Below, in pieces: positions 32,596 through 41,374 of a DNA stretch of 64,000 nt. The DNA lies in contig JAEETJ010000001.1 of the NCBI GenBank assembly GCA_016290295.1, forward strand, positions 96,883 through 160,882, read 5' to 3'. The notes beneath the pieces were generated by a model that saw nothing but the letters and a program-made list of their open reading frames with translations, was not told where the DNA came from and searched no databases. The position numbers and the translations under genes are program-made. The stretch's first letter is position 1. Every line of letters begins with the position of its first letter. Source of the stretch: Bacteroidales bacterium (GTDB lineage: Bacteria > Bacteroidota > Bacteroidia > Bacteroidales > WCHB1-69).

Positions 32596-33177
32596 TCAAA
32601 AGAGCTTTTTGTAAACAGCAGCTTTTTTCTCAAGAGCAAGGGGATAAGCACGGGAGGTGGAAGGCATCCGCCAAAAGGCCAATTCTCGACCTACGATGTT
32701 GATTAATGTGTAGCCACCCATTGACGGTTCGGCACAGCCAAAAGTCTGCACAATAACATCAGTGGCTTTCTGCCCCGTAGTGACCAACTTGTGACAATGC
32801 GGAATTCTTTCCAACAGGGCAGGAATATCGGTAGCAGTGACCACTTCCAAGTATTTGTCAGAAGCATTGTCCTGCAAGCGACGAATCTCACAGGCCGTAT
32901 CATAGAGTGCCAATCCCTGTTCGCAACAGAAAGCCTTCACTCGCTCCATGTCAAAGCGTTTCTCTCCATGCATAGCAAACCAGTCTTTATTATCGTGAAA
33001 AAGCAGGCCCATCACCCGCCAGAAATCATTCGTCCAATTCGGGTAATAGAAAGGCATCGACCACCGCTTGGGTTGTGGCGGAAAACTCCCCAGAAATAAT
33101 ATGTGTGCATTTTCTGGCAGAAAGGGCTCGAAAGGATGTAGTTCAGTCATCTTATCCTCAGTCTTTTCGCCGGTCAT
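32596..33177 (-). CDS. Uracil-DNA glycosylase superfamily protein
   Basis: 193 aa; a second start at 33150 with a GAGGATAAG Shine-Dalgarno-like stretch is plausible. The motif ILFLGSFPPQPKRWSMPFYY corresponds to UDG motif 1 (G-S-x-P-P), followed by PNWTNDFWRVMG and, near the end, LAFWRMPSTSRAYP as the substrate-loop motif. The layout is like the family 6 hypoxanthine/mismatch glycosylases. Probably excises a damaged or deaminated base. It is downstream of yitT with a 30-bp gap and probably in the lptG-yitT operon. Confidence 0.8.
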   Translation of the reverse strand: MTGEKTEDKMTELHPFEPFLPENAHILFLGSFPPQPKRWSMPFYYPNWTNDFWRVMGLLFHDNKDWFAMHGEKRFDMERVKAFCCEQGLALYDTACEIRRLQDNASDKYLEVVTATDIPALLERIPHCHKLVTTGQKATDVIVQTFGCAEPSMGGYTLINIVGRELAFWRMPSTSRAYPLALEKKAAVYKKLF

Positions 33178-33207
33178 TTCTTTTTATATAAAAACATGAA
33201 ATAAACC

Positions 33208-34155
33208 TTACCTGCTCAGTGCTTGTTCGCGCAGCGACTGGAAACCATAACCCAGGGTTTCGGAAGCCTCCAAGATGGACAAGAAAGCATTCGGGTCGAT
33301 TTCATGCACAAAATAAATCAACTGTGGCAGTTCTTTTCTGGAAATAGACAGAAAGATGATCTTCTTTTCAGCATTATTATACATACCCTCGCCATGAAGG
33401 AAAGTGCCACCACGGTCCAAATCGCTGAAGATACGGTCACGGATTTCATTGTAATGGTCAGAAATAATCAGCACCGCCTTGCCCGACTTGAAACCAGCAA
33501 TAACCTTGTCCACCACATAGCCGCTCACGTAAATAATCAGCCAGGAGTACAATGGAATAGTCCAGTCTTTGAAAACGGCCAATGCCAGCAAGACCACACA
33601 GGAATCCACACAAATCATCAGTGTGCCAATAGGAATATGTTTCAAGTACTTGCCGATAATCATAGCTACAATGTCTGTTCCGCCAGAGGTTGCACGTGTT
33701 TTAAACACAATACCCAAGCCGATACCAATAAGCACTCCGCCACACAAGGCGATAATAAAATTGGCGGCAGGGTCTGGTATGGAAGGATTCGAAGCCAATC
33801 CTATTAATGGGTCATAGCCATAGAAATATTCCAATACCGATATGGAACCTGAAAGCGAGACAATACCCACAACTGTTTTCAAGCCAAACTTCGGACCAAG
33901 CCAAAGTGTACCTATAAGCAATAGCGGCAAATCCAAACAAATACCCGACAAACCGATAGGGAAATTGAACAAGTGGTGCAGGATGATGGCAATACCATAT
34001 ACCCCTCCGGGAGCCAGTTTCAGCGGTGACACAAACACCACATAGCCGATGGCCATGATAAACGTACCCAACACAATCAGTCCATACTCTTGGAAAATCT
34101 GCTTAGGACTCAATTTTTCTTTCTTGATTTCCTTGAATTTATCCCAGAAACTCAT
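33208..34155 (-). CDS. YitT-family membrane protein
   Basis: 315 aa integral membrane protein of unknown transport role. Five to six hydrophobic helices cover residues about 20-210 (EYGLIVLGTFIMAIGYVVFV, GGVYGIAIILHHLF and the glycine-rich FIIALCGGVLIGIGLGIVFK followed by ATSGGTDIVA), then a C-terminal cytoplasmic DUF2179 domain (SDHYNEIRDRIFSDLDRGGT, VHEIDPNAFLSILEAS). All are family hallmarks. It lies between the LptG-like permease and a UDG gene on the same strand. Confidence 0.92.
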   Translation of the reverse strand: MSFWDKFKEIKKEKLSPKQIFQEYGLIVLGTFIMAIGYVVFVSPLKLAPGGVYGIAIILHHLFNFPIGLSGICLDLPLLLIGTLWLGPKFGLKTVVGIVSLSGSISVLEYFYGYDPLIGLASNPSIPDPAANFIIALCGGVLIGIGLGIVFKTRATSGGTDIVAMIIGKYLKHIPIGTLMICVDSCVVLLALAVFKDWTIPLYSWLIIYVSGYVVDKVIAGFKSGKAVLIISDHYNEIRDRIFSDLDRGGTFLHGEGMYNNAEKKIIFLSISRKELPQLIYFVHEIDPNAFLSILEASETLGYGFQSLREQALSR

Positions 34156-34169
34156 ATTTATGTTGTATA

Positions 34170-34217
34170 TTGAATTTTGAATTACTAATCCCTAATCACT
34201 GACCACTAATCACTATT
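34170..34217. repeat. Satellite pair (TTTGAATT, then ACTAATC/ACCACTAATCAC words)
   Basis: TTGAATTTTGAATT followed by 7-bp words CTAATCC, CTAATCA and CTGACCA. It fills the gap between yitT and the LptG-like gene and reaches the latter's stop codon. Confidence 0.7.
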
Positions 34218-35331
34218 TAGGCGTTGACCTCAGCAAGATGGCACATAACACCAAACACATCAAATTCGGTATCCAGGTTCCCAAACCTGGGGGCATGTTT
34301 CCCTGAACCGAAAAGACTGTTGATATCTGCTGGAAAAACACGAAAGAGAACGCCAAACCCATGCCGATAAAGATATGTACTCCCACACCTCTCCTGGTTT
34401 TTCTGGAAGATACACTCACCGCAAAAAAAGTCATGATGAGAATACCAAATGGATTCGCCAAACGGCGCTGCTGCTCAATGACATACTGACTAATCAAGGT
34501 GGAACCTTTCGATTTTTCCTCCTTGATAAAACGGTTTAACTCAGGTGTGGTCATCGTTTCACTGATAAACACCTCCTGATTCAAATCATTAGGTCTCAAA
34601 TTAAAAACAGTATCTTTCTGCACAAAAGTAGAGTAATACTCCTGTCCATCAATAATACGACGTTCTGTGCCACCAAACAACGTCCAATCCTGCGTTTCTT
34701 CATTATAAACAATACGTTGTGCACTTAATTTATACTCTATGTTTTGCTCTCCCAACACTTCATACGTGAATTGATAACCCGTTTTCTCGGCTTTGGTCCA
34801 TCTTTCAATGTAAATATAGCTATTGTCGGAATTTTTGATATGGATATTGATTTTTGCCAAAGCATAGTGTTCCAAGTACGTTTCTTTGAATTTATACAAG
34901 CCCTTGTTCGTTTGAGGTACAATAAAATTGGCCAAAATCAAAGCACAAATGGAGACAATCACAGCACCTGTAAAATAAGGTAACAACATCCGATAAAAAC
35001 TCACCCCGCCATTCAATATGGCTACAATCTCATTGTTGGCAGATAGCTTGGAAGTAAACCAAATAACACTGATAAAAGTGAATAAAGGAATGAAAAGATT
35101 GACAAAATAAGGGATAAAATTAAGGTAATAACCCGTGATGACCGCCGACATCGGAGCATTATTGTCCAAAAAACGCTGCAGGTTTTCGGAGATATCCACC
35201 ACAATAATGATGGTCATCAGCAAAATGATAGAATACACCACAGACCCAAGAAACTTCTTGAGTATGTAACTGTCCAGAATATTCCAGTGCAGCTGTCCTC
35301 TTATCTTTTCTATCACTGATCCTGCCATCAA
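34213..35331 (-). CDS. LptF/LptG-family LPS export permease
   Basis: 372 aa. Inner-membrane permease that with LptB drives lipopolysaccharide from the inner membrane to the outer membrane. Three N-terminal helices are seen (YILKKFLGSVVYSIILLMTI, YFVNLFIPLFTFISVIWF, LLPYFTGAVIVSICALILAN), then a periplasmic jelly-roll part (KNSDNSYIYIERW, YKLSAQRIVYNEETQDWTLF) and three C-terminal helices ending in LMCLVLCAILLRSTPK. Only one such permease is here; lptB is at 56128. The promoter is at 35388-35395, divergent from the GT39 gene. Confidence 0.9.
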   Translation of the reverse strand: MMAGSVIEKIRGQLHWNILDSYILKKFLGSVVYSIILLMTIIIVVDISENLQRFLDNNAPMSAVITGYYLNFIPYFVNLFIPLFTFISVIWFTSKLSANNEIVAILNGGVSFYRMLLPYFTGAVIVSICALILANFIVPQTNKGLYKFKETYLEHYALAKINIHIKNSDNSYIYIERWTKAEKTGYQFTYEVLGEQNIEYKLSAQRIVYNEETQDWTLFGGTERRIIDGQEYYSTFVQKDTVFNLRPNDLNQEVFISETMTTPELNRFIKEEKSKGSTLISQYVIEQQRRLANPFGILIMTFFAVSVSSRKTRRGVGVHIFIGMGLAFSFVFFQQISTVFSVQGNMPPGLGTWIPNLMCLVLCAILLRSTPK

Positions 35332-35387
35332 AAATCCACGCTATTACAGCCAAAAATTTGACTTGTCTTTTCTTTAGATTTAAATTG

Positions 35388-35395
35388 CAAAAATA
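35388..35395 (-). promoter_or_regulatory. Minus-7 element for LptG-like operon
   Basis: TATTTTTG on the minus strand followed by C, 57 bp before the ATG. Confidence 0.6.
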
Positions 35396-35421
35396 GTGAA
35401 TTTTGTTGAATTGTTGATTTT

Positions 35422-35516
35422 TAAAACTAAGAACTAAGAGTTAAAAGCTAAAAATTCCTAGTTTTTAATTCTTAATTTCATTTTCACACTGACTAATTAA
35501 CTAATTTGCTAATTAT
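35422..35516. repeat. Concatenated satellites (AACTAAGA, then CTAATTAA/TTTGCTAA words)
   Basis: AACTAAGA and AGTTAAAA words, their reverse complement TTTTAATTCTTAATTT, then ACTAATTAACTAATTTGCTAA. It runs directly into the GT39 promoter. Confidence 0.75.
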
Positions 35517-35521
35517 TTTCG

Positions 35522-35529
35522 TATCTTTG
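35522..35529 (+). promoter_or_regulatory. Minus-7 element for GT39 gene
   Basis: TATCTTTG followed by CA, 26 bp before the start. Confidence 0.65.
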
Positions 35530-35554
35530 CATTGATTATCCATGCTATGAGAAA

Positions 35555-37138
35555 ATGACTATCCAAGAAGAAAAAATCCCTAAAGCGTTAATCATCCTAT
35601 TGATTATCAGTATAATAATCCGAGGATTTTTAGCAGCTTTCCATGAATTCGGCAATGACGAGGTGTATTACTGGACCTACGCTCTGTACCCCGACTGGTC
35701 CCACTTCGACCACCCAGGCATGGTGGGCTGGATGATGCAATTGTTCAGCCTTAATATTCTGTTGGACAGTGAGTTCTTCCTTCGTTTATCTTCTGTCATT
35801 TTCATGACCATCAACACCTGGCTGATGTACCTCATTGGCACAGAACTCAAAAACAAAATTGCTGGACTCAACTCCGCCCTGCTGTTCACAGCCTCGCTTT
35901 ATGCCTTTGTCATTACGGGTGTTTTCATCATGCCCGACACTCCATTGATGCTGTTTTTGCTTTTATCTATCTATTTGTTTATCAGATATTTTAAAGAGAA
36001 AGGCGATGTATCCGTAGAGATGCACGGCCGTGCGTCTCTACTATTATTAGCAGGCTTGTGTGCCGGCTTGGCCATGCTCTCCAAATATTCCGCCGCCTTT
36101 ATTTGGCTTGGAGTTGGTTTATTCATTTTGATTTATGATAGAAAAGAACTGAAAAACAAATACTTATACCTATCTATACTGATTTCGGCAATCTGCTTAC
36201 TGCCCATCCTGATATGGAATTTGCAACACGACTTTATCAGTTTCAACTTCCACGGCGACCGTGTAAGTCTTTTCGGGAAATTGCGGTTGGACTACTTAGG
36301 CACCGAAGTAGCAGGAGAGCTTTTATACAACAATCCGATAGTTTATATACTGATTATCATTGCTTTAATTGCATTTTTCAGAAAAAGTATCCAGCAGAAT
36401 CAAATGGTTAGCCGTTTGTTATTGCTCACGGCCTTGCCCTGGATTGGCATTTTCATCTATTTCTCGCTTACCCGCTCCACCCTGCCCCACTGGAGCGCTC
36501 CTGGTGTTTGCCTGCTGATTCCGATAGCGGGAGCATACCTTGCTGAAAAGCAAGAAAATATGACAGGAATTTACCGTATCCCAAAAGTCATTACGGCTGC
36601 ACTCCTATTATTACTAATTGCCGTTGGTGTGGGTAGTTTTGAAATCAAAACTGGCCGTATCCAAGCCTGTTTCGCTTCCGAAAAGCCCATTGAGATGACC
36701 GCTGTAGGCAAGGGCGATGTGACCCTCGACATGTACGGCTGGGACCAAATGCGAGAGGGTTTCGCAGCAGTGCGTGACAGTCTTGTGGCTAACGGCGAGA
36801 TGCAAGCTAACGACGGCATCATTGCCCTGAAATGGTTCCCCGCCGCCAATATCGACTATTATATCGCCACTCCTTTGGGCATCAAGCTGTATGCCCTCGG
36901 AGATTTGAATCAGATTCATAAATATTACTGGATTAACGAATTGCGCGGTGGACTACAAGCAGGACGAAACTATTGGTTCATCGACCAAAGCTACAACTAT
37001 TATGAACCCGACGATTCGCGGCTGCAGCCTTATTTCGAGCAGATTACCCCTGTTGATACCTTCGCCATTTATCGGGGCGGAAGAGTGGCGGAGTATGTGT
37101 TTGTGTTTAAGCTGGAGGGAATGAAAGTTGACAATTGA
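35555..37138 (+). CDS. GT39/PMT-family glycosyltransferase
   Basis: 527 aa multi-pass membrane enzyme that transfers a sugar from a polyprenyl-phosphate donor (ArnT/PMT type). The first periplasmic loop carries the expected acidic motif: FGNDEVYYWTYALYPDWSHF, then DHPGMVGWMM. About eleven hydrophobic segments follow, with a C-terminal soluble part. Residues 154-163 (VEMHGRASLL region) are encoded by an inserted 28-bp palindrome in a loop between helices. The C-terminal residues VDN and stop come from an ACAATTGACAATTAATAATT repeat. The acceptor is unknown (lipid A, teichoic-like or protein). Confidence 0.88.
   Translation: MTIQEEKIPKALIILLIISIIIRGFLAAFHEFGNDEVYYWTYALYPDWSHFDHPGMVGWMMQLFSLNILLDSEFFLRLSSVIFMTINTWLMYLIGTELKNKIAGLNSALLFTASLYAFVITGVFIMPDTPLMLFLLLSIYLFIRYFKEKGDVSVEMHGRASLLLLAGLCAGLAMLSKYSAAFIWLGVGLFILIYDRKELKNKYLYLSILISAICLLPILIWNLQHDFISFNFHGDRVSLFGKLRLDYLGTEVAGELLYNNPIVYILIIIALIAFFRKSIQQNQMVSRLLLLTALPWIGIFIYFSLTRSTLPHWSAPGVCLLIPIAGAYLAEKQENMTGIYRIPKVITAALLLLLIAVGVGSFEIKTGRIQACFASEKPIEMTAVGKGDVTLDMYGWDQMREGFAAVRDSLVANGEMQANDGIIALKWFPAANIDYYIATPLGIKLYALGDLNQIHKYYWINELRGGLQAGRNYWFIDQSYNYYEPDDSRLQPYFEQITPVDTFAIYRGGRVAEYVFVFKLEGMKVDN
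36014..36041. repeat. Palindromic element, copy inside GT39 gene
   Basis: Arms GTAGAGATGCACGG and CCGTGCGTCTCTAC with a single mismatch and no loop. It adds V-E-M-H-G-R-A-S-L-L in frame. Confidence 0.9.
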
Positions 37139-37165
37139 CAATTAATAATTAATAGTTGATAGTCA
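37128..37165. repeat. Satellite (TTGACAAT/TTAATAAT words)
   Basis: Words TTGACAAT, TAATAATT and AATAGTTG repeat with 8-10-bp period, starting inside the last codons of the GT39 gene. Confidence 0.7.
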
Positions 37166-37237
37166 GGTGTTTGCGTCAATTGTTATATTATCTATAGATA
37201 TAGATTTTTTTGGTATATGCTTTTCAACTTTTTTATG

Positions 37238-37245
37238 TAACTTTG
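37238..37245 (+). promoter_or_regulatory. Minus-7 element for PHP-like gene
   Basis: TAACTTTG followed by CA, 31 bp before the ATG. Confidence 0.6.
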
Positions 37246-37276
37246 CATTTTTGTTACAACACTTTACTCTAAGCAC

Positions 37277-38485
37277 ATGCGCATACTAAAATTCATTGGC
37301 AAAGTTATCGGGGCTATTTTAGGATTATTCGTGGCCCTACTATTGGGAGTGAGTCTTTTTGTTCCCATTTATGACTTCGACGAGCCCTATCCTTTCAGTG
37401 GAAACTACCTGCACAACCCTTACGAAGGCATGGATTCAACCGCATGGCTAAAGTGCAATTTCCATGCCCATACTCGCACGACAGGAGGTGTTGCCGATGG
37501 GCGCAACAATACTGACCAACTGTTAGACAGCATATACCGCAGTTTCGGTTTCGACCATGTGGGCATTTCAAACTACAATACCATCAACGAATACGGCAAA
37601 GGCCAGCCCAGCTATGTACCTGGTTACGAGCATGGTTACGGCATCTTCAAAATACATCAATTGGGGCTTGGTGCACGGAAAGTCAGAAGAATTGACTATC
37701 CGTTATGGCAAACCCTCAGCATGAAACAGCATACCCTAAACAAGATAGGACAACAGGCCGAATTGGCGATTCCCGCCCACCCTTCTTTTGTAGAGAAAGG
37801 TTATCGTCCAGAAGATTTCAAATACCTTAGCAATTACAAGCTGTTGGAGGTGTTGAACGGCTACCGCAAATCACCCGCCCACTGGGATATGGCACTGTCC
37901 AATGGTCACCTGGTCTATCTCATTGGCGGTGACGACACCCACAATATGGCCAACATCAACGACCCTGCCAATCGTTTTACTTTGATTAACAGTGCCATCA
38001 ATGACCGTGAGCACCTTCTTTCAGCTCTTGTAGCTGGTAAAGCAGTTGGGGTAGCTTTCCCCATGGATCCTACTTACACAGAGACAATTCCCCATAAAAT
38101 TGAACGCCTGAAAGAGAACCTGCCCTACATCACCAAAGTGGACTTGTGTGGTGACACACTGCGTGTGGCCGCCACCAAACGCATTAGCAAGGCAGAGTTT
38201 ATCGGTCAGGGCGGCCAAGTACTTCTCTGCGTGAACGATATTGACGAAGCCGCCTATAACATTCAAGCCGAAAATCAGTATGTGCGCACCGTGCTCACCT
38301 TCGCCGATGGCACCGAACTCTGGCTCAACCCGATTACCCGACACGAAAACCCCGACAATTTGTACCATCCTCACCTTGATCATTTAAACTATTGGAAAAC
38401 TGCCGTGTTATGGATAGCATACATAGCTGTCATTGGCGCAGTGGTATTATTGGTCAGAAGGAGGAAGAAAACAATTAATAGTTAA
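37277..38485 (+). CDS. Membrane-anchored PHP-like (metal-dependent phosphoesterase) protein
   Basis: 402 aa. An N-terminal transmembrane helix (residues about 9-32) and a C-terminal one (about 372-392, then RRRKK) flank a large soluble domain. The soluble part has CNFHAHTRTTGG at about 62-73, resembling the HxH motif of PHP hydrolases, DHVGISNYNTINEY, AIPAHPSF and LIGGDDTHNMANI as further possible metal ligands. The two-anchor topology places the domain in the periplasm. Substrate unknown. It lies between a GT39 enzyme and a T9SS-associated DUF5103 protein; the last residues TINS are satellite-derived. Confidence 0.75.
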   Translation: MRILKFIGKVIGAILGLFVALLLGVSLFVPIYDFDEPYPFSGNYLHNPYEGMDSTAWLKCNFHAHTRTTGGVADGRNNTDQLLDSIYRSFGFDHVGISNYNTINEYGKGQPSYVPGYEHGYGIFKIHQLGLGARKVRRIDYPLWQTLSMKQHTLNKIGQQAELAIPAHPSFVEKGYRPEDFKYLSNYKLLEVLNGYRKSPAHWDMALSNGHLVYLIGGDDTHNMANINDPANRFTLINSAINDREHLLSALVAGKAVGVAFPMDPTYTETIPHKIERLKENLPYITKVDLCGDTLRVAATKRISKAEFIGQGGQVLLCVNDIDEAAYNIQAENQYVRTVLTFADGTELWLNPITRHENPDNLYHPHLDHLNYWKTAVLWIAYIAVIGAVVLLVRRRKKTINS

Positions 38486-38613
38486 TAATTAATAGTTGAT
38501 AATTAATATTGATTATAAGTTTTGAATTTTGAATCATGAATTTTGAATTCTTCTACCTACTACCTTCCACCTAATCACTAATCACTAATCACTAACCCCT
38601 AACCCCTAGCACC
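38474..38613. repeat. Array of four concatenated satellite families
   Basis: In order: AATTAATAGTTAATAATT words; TTTTGAATTTTGAATCATGA words; CTACCTACTACCTTCCACC; then 7-bp CTAATCA words turning into CTAACCC words up to 38613. It begins in the last codons of the PHP-like gene and ends next to the DUF5103 start, filling the entire gap. Confidence 0.85.
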
Positions 38614-38617
38614 TATA

Positions 38618-39898
38618 ATGAAACACCTCACCTTATTCATACTAGCCCTCGTTTCGCAGCTCTGTCTCCAGGCGCAGAACTATGACAACATAGCTTTTGA
38701 CAACAGAACGTATGTTCCGGGTTTGACCAGTATTAAACTTACCCCTGCCACAGCACCATTAGGTTATCCTGTCATTGACCTGGGCAGCGGAGAGCAATTA
38801 TGCCTGAGCTTTGATGATTTGGAAGGCAATGACAACCGTTATCTCAAATACACTGTCATTCACTGTACTCACGACTGGAAGCCGTCAGACCTCAACACTT
38901 TCGACTATATTGATGGCTATACCGAGGACGAGTTCACCGGACAGTCTTATTCTTTCAACACCATCCAAAGCTACGTTCATTTCAAGCTGTTGTTCCCCAA
39001 TAACATGTTAAATATCAGCAAATCGGGCAATTATTTGCTTTTTGTTTATGACGACACCCCTGATAACCCCATCCTCACCCGTCGCTTTATGGTGAAAGAA
39101 ACGGCGGAGGCAGTCATAAGCGGCAACGTTCATGCTGCCAGCGATGTACGCTACCGTTATACGGGACAAGAAGTCGATTTCACTGTCAACACAGGGCGCA
39201 ACATCATCCGTGACCCGGCCAGGAACCTGCGAGCTACTATCATGCAAAATGGCCGCTGGGACAATGCCATCATTGGTTTGCGCTACCGCTATGGAAAACC
39301 CGGAGAATACAGTTTTGATTATGATGATAATGAAAACAGCTTCTATGGCAGCTCTGAATTCCGCACTTTCTCTATCAAGAGTCTTCGTTACAATGGCGAC
39401 CGTATCGCGGCCATCCGCTACGACGGGAAGGCCTATCTTGCCGTCGTTTTGGAAGACATTGCCCGTCCCTACGGGGCTTACCAAGGCACTACCACCCTCA
39501 AAGGCAAATGCTACTGGGAAAACAGCGACTATTCCGGTGAAAACCGCGAGGATTACGTGCTTACCCGCTTTTCGCTGAAATGCGATTTTCCTGTCACTGA
39601 CGGCAACATCTATGTTTTTGGCGAGCTTACCGACTGGCAAATTCAGGACGACGCCAAACTCGAATACAACCCCCAAACCAACTACTGGGAAGCCGAGCTA
39701 TACTTGAAACAGGGATACTACAATTACCAATATGTGTTTGTGCATGATGGCAGCACCGAAATCGATGCCACTTACATCGAAGGCAGCCACTGGGAAACCA
39801 GCAACGACTACGGGGTTTTTGTATATCTCAATGATGAAACATCCTTGTACGACCGTCTGATTGGGGTAGAGTTTTTCAATACAGTGAGCGGAAGGTAA
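38618..39898 (+). CDS. DUF5103 protein, T9SS plug-type
   Basis: 426 aa, signal peptide ending LCLQAQ (residue about 20). The N-terminal beta domain (FDNRTYVPGLTSIKLTPATA, LSFDDLEGNDNRYLKYTVIH, CTHDWKPSDLNTFDYIDGYT) is typical of DUF5103, the family that includes the Plug protein closing the SprA translocon of the type IX system. The C-terminal part ends with an Ig-like domain (NIYVFGELTDWQIQDDAKLE, AELYLKQGYYNYQYV). Known only from family membership. It fits the presence here of PorQ and T9SS cargo proteins. Confidence 0.85.
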   Translation: MKHLTLFILALVSQLCLQAQNYDNIAFDNRTYVPGLTSIKLTPATAPLGYPVIDLGSGEQLCLSFDDLEGNDNRYLKYTVIHCTHDWKPSDLNTFDYIDGYTEDEFTGQSYSFNTIQSYVHFKLLFPNNMLNISKSGNYLLFVYDDTPDNPILTRRFMVKETAEAVISGNVHAASDVRYRYTGQEVDFTVNTGRNIIRDPARNLRATIMQNGRWDNAIIGLRYRYGKPGEYSFDYDDNENSFYGSSEFRTFSIKSLRYNGDRIAAIRYDGKAYLAVVLEDIARPYGAYQGTTTLKGKCYWENSDYSGENREDYVLTRFSLKCDFPVTDGNIYVFGELTDWQIQDDAKLEYNPQTNYWEAELYLKQGYYNYQYVFVHDGSTEIDATYIEGSHWETSNDYGVFVYLNDETSLYDRLIGVEFFNTVSGR

Positions 39899-39977
39899 AG
39901 AATACATGGTGAGAGAGTAAGAAAATTATAGATTACTAAATTACACTAAGAATTAAAAGTATAACTGAATTTCATGA

Positions 39978-40032
39978 GACCTCGAAGAGGTCAAATATCA
40001 ATAACCCCACATAAGCGTAGCGCAATGTGGGG
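39978..40032. repeat. Two intergenic hairpins before the ROK kinase
   Basis: GACCTC-GAA-GAGGTC at 39978-39992 and CCCCACAT...ATGTGGGG at 40005-40032. The second resembles parts of the element at 25273-25320 (AACCCC-CACA-AAGCG). Confidence 0.75.
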
Positions 40033-40059
40033 GATATCAAAACATTAAATAAACATTAT

Positions 40060-40995
40060 ATGTACGCAATAGGAATAGACATTGGTGGTACGAACACCGA
40101 CATCGGGCTGGTGAGCCCGGCGGGCGAAGTGGTGGCCCGCAAGAACCTCCCCACCGCACAATACAGTGATGCCAACCTTTACGCTGACGACTTGGCCAAA
40201 ACCATCCAGGAACTCATCGCCGAGCAAAAAGTAGAAGTGAAAGGCATCGGCATTGGTGCTCCTAATGGCAACTTTTACACAGGCTGTATTGAGAATGCCC
40301 CAAACCTCAACATGAAGGGCAACATTTATTTAGCCAAGATGATGGAAGAACGCCTTCATCTGCCCGCTGTCATCACCAATGACGCCAACGCCGCAGCTTA
40401 TGGCGAGATGATTTACGGAGGTGCTAAGGGTATGAAGAATTTCATCATGTTCACTTTGGGCACGGGTGTGGGTAGCGGCATCATCGTGGATGGCAAACTG
40501 CTCTACGGCCACGACGGCTTTGCCGGCGAATTAGGCCACACCATCATTTTCCCCGATGGCCGTGACTGCAAATGCGGACGCAAAGGCTGCTTAGAGCAAT
40601 ACACCTCCGCTGGCGGTATCCGCAAAACCTGCCTCGACATGATGGCCCAAGATCCCTATTATGACGGTGTATTGTCGAAAGTTCCTGCCGAAGAAATTGA
40701 CTCCAAAATGATTGGCGATGCCGCCAATGCAGGCGATGAGCTGGCATTGAGAGTGTTCGAATATACCGGAAACATTTTAGGCCTTGCCATGGCCAATGCA
40801 GTGGCTTTCTCCTCACCCGAAGCGGTATTTCTGATGGGCGGACCTGTGAAAGCCGGCAAGGTGCTCCTCGACCCCGTCATGAAGTCGTTCGACCATAACA
40901 TTCTTGCAAACTATCGTGGCAAAGTGAAAGTGATGGTATCGCAGCTGAAGCAGAACGATGTGGCCATTTTGGGCGCCGCCGCATTAGTGAGCTGA
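40060..40995 (+). CDS. ROK-family sugar kinase (glucokinase-like)
   Basis: 311 aa from the ATG at 40060 (MYAIGIDIGGTNTDIGLV); an upstream in-frame start at 40027 would translate part of a hairpin repeat. It phosphorylates glucose or an N-acetylhexosamine with ATP. Motifs: DIGGTNT phosphate loop, VITNDANAAAYGEM (catalytic Asp), FTLGTGVGSGII, GELGHTIIF and the ROK zinc motif CKCGRKGCLEQYTS. The length and motifs fit Bacteroidota glucokinases. It stands alone; no sugar operon is adjacent. Confidence 0.93.
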   Translation: MYAIGIDIGGTNTDIGLVSPAGEVVARKNLPTAQYSDANLYADDLAKTIQELIAEQKVEVKGIGIGAPNGNFYTGCIENAPNLNMKGNIYLAKMMEERLHLPAVITNDANAAAYGEMIYGGAKGMKNFIMFTLGTGVGSGIIVDGKLLYGHDGFAGELGHTIIFPDGRDCKCGRKGCLEQYTSAGGIRKTCLDMMAQDPYYDGVLSKVPAEEIDSKMIGDAANAGDELALRVFEYTGNILGLAMANAVAFSSPEAVFLMGGPVKAGKVLLDPVMKSFDHNILANYRGKVKVMVSQLKQNDVAILGAAALVS

Positions 40996-41026
40996 TCATG
41001 AACTAACAACTTGCACAACCTTCCCC

Positions 41027-41113
41027 GAGCCTCGTAGAGGTTCCATCTTTGTAGCGTGTAATGGTTCACACACAATTTTCCGTGAATTTCGTCAGAGGTT
41101 CCATATCTGTAGC
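41027..41113. repeat. Direct repeats downstream of the ROK kinase
   Basis: AGAGGTTCCAT-N-TNTGTAGC occurs at 41036-41054 and 41094-41113, next to a CCTC-GTA-GAGG hairpin. The 379-bp gap 40996-41374 otherwise holds AT-rich DNA and the promoter at 41257; no gene is seen. Confidence 0.65.
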
Positions 41114-41256
41114 CCGCAGGGTGTTTGATTCAAATTATAAAAATCTTCCTTTGATTTAATGTTTTATTGTTAAAATATTAAAATCAATTATCTAATTTAT
41201 TGATTTTCAATATTGAAAAATTTCAGAGAAACGTTGAAAAGCATTGTTTTCCATTG

Positions 41257-41264
41257 TATCTTTG
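41257..41264 (+). promoter_or_regulatory. Minus-7 element for DUF5618 gene
   Basis: TATCTTTG followed by CA; it gives a leader of about 105 nt to the ATG at 41375. Confidence 0.6.
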
Positions 41265-41374
41265 CAGCGTATTTTCCGTACAAAAGATAATTGGCAATAA
41301 AAAGAAAGACTTGTCATACTGGAACAGAAAAGAACAAATCAAAATATAGAAAATCGAAGGAAAGGAGAAAGGCT

